A stretch of DNA of 6,732 bases from assembly GCA_003645735.1 (NCBI GenBank), contig QNBQ01000095.1:1-6732 (forward strand), read 5' to 3'. This DNA is from Candidatus Poribacteria bacterium (GTDB lineage Bacteria; Poribacteria; WGA-4E; B28-G17). The notes under the pieces are model-generated. The model had not been told where the DNA came from. It ran no database searches and saw only the letters and a program-made list of their open reading frames with translations. Below are positions 1-3,800 of the stretch, in pieces. A program made the position numbers and the translations under genes. Each line of letters starts with the position of its first letter. The stretch's first letter is position 1.

Positions 1-627
1 GATCTCCAACGCCCTCAGCCTTTCCTCCCCGGAGGAGGGTCGGAAGCCCAGCGCCTCCTCCGTCTCGGCGGGGTTGGGTTTGATCATGAAGGGCGAGGAT
101 TCAAGCCCCAGCTTGAAAGCCCTGCCGCGCGAATCGAGGATCGTTCTGACGCCGAGCCGGTTCGCGTAGGCGATCATCTCCCTGTAAAGGTCGTCCAAAG
201 CGGGGCAGGGCGAGCTGCCGGAGAAGATGACCATCTCGCTTTCGGGGATCAACTCCCTCAGCTCCCCGATGATCCTATCCTTCTCCTCGGGGCTGACCCG
301 AGGCCCCGGTTCGACGTAGGCGGTCTGAACGCCGGTGGAGGTCTCCAGCACGGTGGTGACGGTTCTGGAGGGGGCGGAGATCCAGACGGGGTGGAGCCTG
401 ATGCCGTCGGCTTCCGCCAGCTCCTCGATTATCCTGCCCGTATGGCCCCCCAAGACGACGAAAGCCAACACGTCCGCCCCGAGGTTCGTCAACACCCGCG
501 CGACGTTTACCCCCTTGCCGCCGGCGATCTGCTTGACGGCGTGGGCGCGGATGATCCTCCCCACCTCGTGCTTCTCGACGAAGACCGTCTTATCGATACA
601 GGGGTTGAGCGTGACGGTCAGGATCAT
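1..627 (-). CDS. PfkB-family sugar-phosphate kinase (1-phosphofructokinase/tagatose-6-phosphate kinase type), 3' end missing
   Basis: A minus-strand reading frame starts at ATG 627-625 and stays open for 209 codons to the window edge, so the C-terminal third is missing (the family is about 300-320 residues). It starts MILTVTLNPCIDKT, the canonical opening of 1-phosphofructokinase and tagatose-6-phosphate kinases. Other family marks are GGKGVNVARVL (residues 36-46), GG.TG (60-64), an Arg-Thr at 88-89 before a beta hairpin, EPGP (106-109), SGS (136-138), LDS (164-166) and KPNPAE (183-188). The ATP-site GAGD motif with the catalytic Asp lies beyond the edge. The family transfers phosphate from ATP to a cytosolic sugar phosphate such as fructose 1-phosphate; the exact substrate cannot be settled here. 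SGS is followed by SPCP instead of the usual LPPG. The ATG is chosen because the conserved N-terminus begins exactly there. It is divergently transcribed from the sprA-like gene. Confidence 0.92.
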   Translation of the reverse strand, partial: MILTVTLNPCIDKTVFVEKHEVGRIIRAHAVKQIAGGKGVNVARVLTNLGADVLAFVVLGGHTGRIIEELAEADGIRLHPVWISAPSRTVTTVLETSTGVQTAYVEPGPRVSPEEKDRIIGELRELIPESEMVIFSGSSPCPALDDLYREMIAYANRLGVRTILDSRGRAFKLGLESSPFMIKPNPAETEEALGFRPSSGEERLRALEI

Positions 628-640
628 ACGCCCTGCCGGC

Positions 641-646
641 CTCCTC
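641..646 (-). promoter_or_regulatory. Probable ribosome binding site of the sugar kinase, with long spacing
   Basis: On the minus strand this reads GAGGAG, a good Shine-Dalgarno core, but it lies 13 bases from the ATG at 627, longer than the usual 5-9. A weaker GGCAGGG lies closer to the start. An in-frame GTG lies further upstream (648-646), but the conserved N-terminus of the kinase family argues for the ATG. Confidence 0.45.
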
Positions 647-659
647 ACGCGCCGTCAAA

Positions 660-668
660 ATTATACCA
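660..668 (-). promoter_or_regulatory. Extended -10 promoter for the sugar kinase
   Basis: The minus strand reads TGGTATAAT here: a perfect TATAAT hexamer (665-660) preceded by TGn, the extended -10 motif for housekeeping sigma factors. No recognisable TTGACA lies 15-19 bases upstream, which fits the extended -10 class, where a -35 element is dispensable. Transcription would start near 653, giving a leader of about 26 bases that contains the GAGGAG. It sits in the only clearly AT-rich patch of the intergenic region. The call rests on the motif and its position only. Confidence 0.6.
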
Positions 669-760
669 CATCCTTCGCGTCCCCGGGCGGTCTTGTAAGC
701 CGTCGGGTAAACTGGCCCGCCGAGCTCCCCGTTAATGACGGATGCGTTTCCCATTCCGCC

Positions 761-764
761 GGAG
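761..764 (+). promoter_or_regulatory. Ribosome binding site fixing the sprA-like start
   Basis: GGAG lies 8 bases before ATG 773, a good Shine-Dalgarno distance. It decides the start in favour of 773 over the far upstream in-frame ATG at 335. Two other ATGs at 765 and 768 are out of frame and run into TGA at 774 after three codons. Confidence 0.65.
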
Positions 765-772
765 ATGATGCG

Positions 773-841
773 ATGAGAGGCAGATCGATCCCGTTCCTCT
801 GGGTCATAATCCTCGCCCTCGCATCCCCATACGCCCTGGGC
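773..841 (+). other. Signal peptide of the SprA-like protein
   Basis: The protein begins MRGRSIPFLWVIILALAS, with two arginines and then a hydrophobic core, and has a plausible type I signal peptidase site after Ala-Leu-Gly (residues 21-23), followed by a Gly/Asp/Trp-rich polar start. There is no lipobox cysteine, so this is Sec export to the periplasm and not a lipoprotein. Confidence 0.8.
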
Positions 842-3800
842 GGGGATTGGGACGTGAAGGGGGGACGGCCCGTCAACGACGATTGGAACCCGCCTTCAAA
901 GGGAGCGGAGGAAGAGGAGAAAGCCGATCTCCTGGCCGAAGCGGTCGGCGGGTGGAGATCCGAGGAGGTCGACCTGAGGGAGCTGTTGAACAAAAAGGAG
1001 CCGCTTACGATCCGTCGCGGCCAGATAGACCTGCCCATGAACTCCAGCATCCAGATCAACGGATACAAATCGGTGACGATCGAATACAACTACACCCACT
1101 ACTTCGGGCGCTCAGACATAAGCCGCTATTACGGCGGCTATTACAGGGGGTTCACATCGGGCTACAGCGGGTTCGATCTCGGCGACTACGACATCGGCTA
1201 CGGGTTCGGCTCCTTCGGATACGGGATGGGGGATTTCGGCTTCGGCAGCTATGACACCTTCGGCTACGGCGGGTATTACGGCGGATACGGGCTTTATAGG
1301 GGGCCGAGGGGGACGGGGCTGAACATCGATCAGGCGATGGAGATAGGGCTTCACGGCGTCATAGGGGGCCACACCCACATCTCGGTCGATTACAGCGACG
1401 TAGGCTCCGATTTCTACAGCGGCATAAGCGGCAGGCGGCAAAAAATAGCGGTCTGGTATGAGGGAGGGGAGAAGAGCATCATCAAGAAGGTGGCCTTCGG
1501 GGATCTGACCCTCGACCTGCCCAACACCAGGTTCCTCAACATCACGAGGAACCTGTTCGGCGTTCAGCTGCTGGCCGATCTCAAGGGCGTGAAGATAACC
1601 GCCTTCGGATCGCGGAGCAAAGGGCTTAAGGGGAGATGGCGCTCGAGAGGGGAATCCCAGAGGGCAGGGGGCGGCATGGGGGTTCGGATCGCCGACATCA
1701 ACTACATCAAGGGGAGGTTCTACGCCCTGAACGTCGGCCCCGACGGGCTGATCCACCCCTCATACCTGCCCATAAAGCCGGGAAGCGAGGAGATATACAT
1801 AGACGACGGGGACGGGACGAACAACGTCGGCGGGATAAAAACGGCCCGCGGATACTTCAACCTCCAATACCCCGGCGAGGACTACAACATAAACTACGAA
1901 ACGGGCGAGATAGAGTTCCTCAAGCCGATATCCCCCAGATACAAGATAGTCGTCGCCTATGAATACCTGGGGGACGGCGGGGGGAAGGTGGGCGAGCCGG
2001 GCAACGTCTTTGTCGACGACGACGGCGACGGCGTGATAGACGAGCCGGACGACCCCAACGAGAAGATAGGCTACGTGGTGATCAAGGACGTCGACCGGCC
2101 CGGCTCCGAGCTTAGGAACGTCTACAGCCTCGGAAACCGCAACATAAGCCCGCGCGACTACCGGATAACGATATGGCGGGAGGGCGGAACCGATACGTTC
2201 ATGACCGATGAGGGGCCCGTCCCCTACATCCGAATCTTCGGGCTGGACCGGGACGGGGACGGGATGGTCGACCCCGAGTTCATCGATTTCGAAAGGGGGC
2301 TTCTGAGGTTCCCCTCTCCCAGGCCGTTCGTCATAGACGACCCCAACAGCCCATACTACAAATACAGGGATCAGCTGAACAACGAGGCGCTTTACACGAC
2401 CGAAAGCCCCAGATACTCCGACCACATGTATACGATCCACGCCGAATACTCCTACAGGTTCGACACCTACAGCCTCAACCGGCTCAACATCATCCCCGGA
2501 AGCGAGGTCGTCAGGGTGAACGGGCGGAGGCTCCAGAGGGATGTGGATTACATGATCATCTACGAGACCGGCACCATAACCTTCTTCCGCAAGCTGGACG
2601 AGTATGACGAGATAGAGGTCGAGTATGAATACGCCCCGTTCGGAGGGGCGCTGCAGCAGACGGTGGCGGGGATATGGGCCGAGTATTCCTACCAGCCCAA
2701 GGGAAAGCCCGAATCGGCCCAGCCGCTGACCACGACAGCCATATCGACGGGCGGCTTCGGCGAATCGTTCGGGACGACCTCCTTCGGGACGGGCTATGGG
2801 TTCGGCCGATCCTATTTCGGCGGCTCATACTACGGCGGCTACTCCAGGAGGAGATACTTCTCCTCCTTCACCCCATCCTTCACCCCCAGCTTCCGCAAGG
2901 GCTTTTACATCTCCGCCGGCTACATCTACAACGCGGGCGGCGGGGGGATGCTGGTTCCGGACGTGAACGGCGCCCCCAGCAGGATCCAGGCCTTCGACAT
3001 CAACACATCCTTCGGCCACACCTTCAACCTGGCCCCCCTCTTCAACCCGCTGCCGCTGATCTCGATCGAAAAGCTGCCCCTCTCGATCGATTTCAGCGGC
3101 GAGGCGGCCTACAGCAGGAACAACCCCAACAGCTTCGGATACGCGCTCGTTGACGGTATGGAGGGGGTCAAGGAGACGACGACCGTCAGCCCGTTCAAGT
3201 TCGACTGGAAGAACTGCTCCAAACCGCTTGACCCGGCGGTCGATCTCTTCGGCAGGGCGATCCTCAGGATGGTCGAGAGGGACGAGGAGGAGGCCGAGGG
3301 GAACTACTACAAGAACAGAAGGCTGCCCGCCTCGGCCATCAACCCCCTGGCCAGATCCACCGAGGAGGAGACGGTGATGGAGATCGGCTACGACCTGGAC
3401 GCGACCAAGACGTGGTTCGGGCTGGCCAGATCTCTATCGGAGGAGAGCGTCGATCTATCCGATAAGGACTTCCTCAACCTGTGGCTGAAGGTGGAGGGGG
3501 ATGACGATCTGGTTCTGCACATCGATTTCGGGGTTGTAAGCGAGGACGCCGACGGGGACAACAGGCTCGACAGCGAGGATCTGCCGCGCGACCTGACGGA
3601 TGCGAACGGCGACGGAAAGGTGGACATCCTCGACCTGCCGCTTGAGGATCTGCCGGAGAGGTGGAAGGGGAACGGCATGTTGGAGGCGGATGAGGACATC
3701 GGGTGGATCTACGACCAGGGCGGGATGGAACGGATCATCGGCGCCGACAACTCCGTCCTGGACACCGAGGATCTCAACGGCGACATGGTCCTGGACACGA

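Larger units (their letters stand above)
628..772. promoter_or_regulatory. Divergent intergenic region between sugar kinase and sprA-like gene
   Basis: These 145 bases separate two divergently transcribed genes and must hold both promoters. The kinase promoter is visible at 660-668. For the sprA-like gene I find no convincing -35/-10 pair: TTGTAA at 693-698, TAAACT at 708-713 and GTTAAT at 731-736 are AT-rich candidates, but none is correctly spaced with a partner. I see no strong inverted repeat, operator or structured RNA, and no credible small gene. Confidence 0.6.

Noticed and set aside
391..735. Plus-strand open frame of 114 codons
   Set aside because: It lies antisense to the kinase coding region, is Pro/Arg/Asp-rich as expected of a shadow frame in GC-rich DNA, and matches no family I recognise.
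335..772. N-terminal extension of the large plus-strand gene starting at ATG 335
   Set aside because: It would run antisense through the kinase gene, its translation shows no family features, and a signal peptide with a well-placed GGAG begins at ATG 773.
765..776. Three-codon upstream ORF (ATG ATG CGA TGA) overlapping the sprA-like start
   Set aside because: GGAG directly abuts its ATG, too close for initiation there, and the same GGAG is ideally spaced for ATG 773. It is most likely chance.
773..841. Lipoprotein signal
   Set aside because: There is no cysteine near the cleavage region; the only cysteine I see in the protein is C815.
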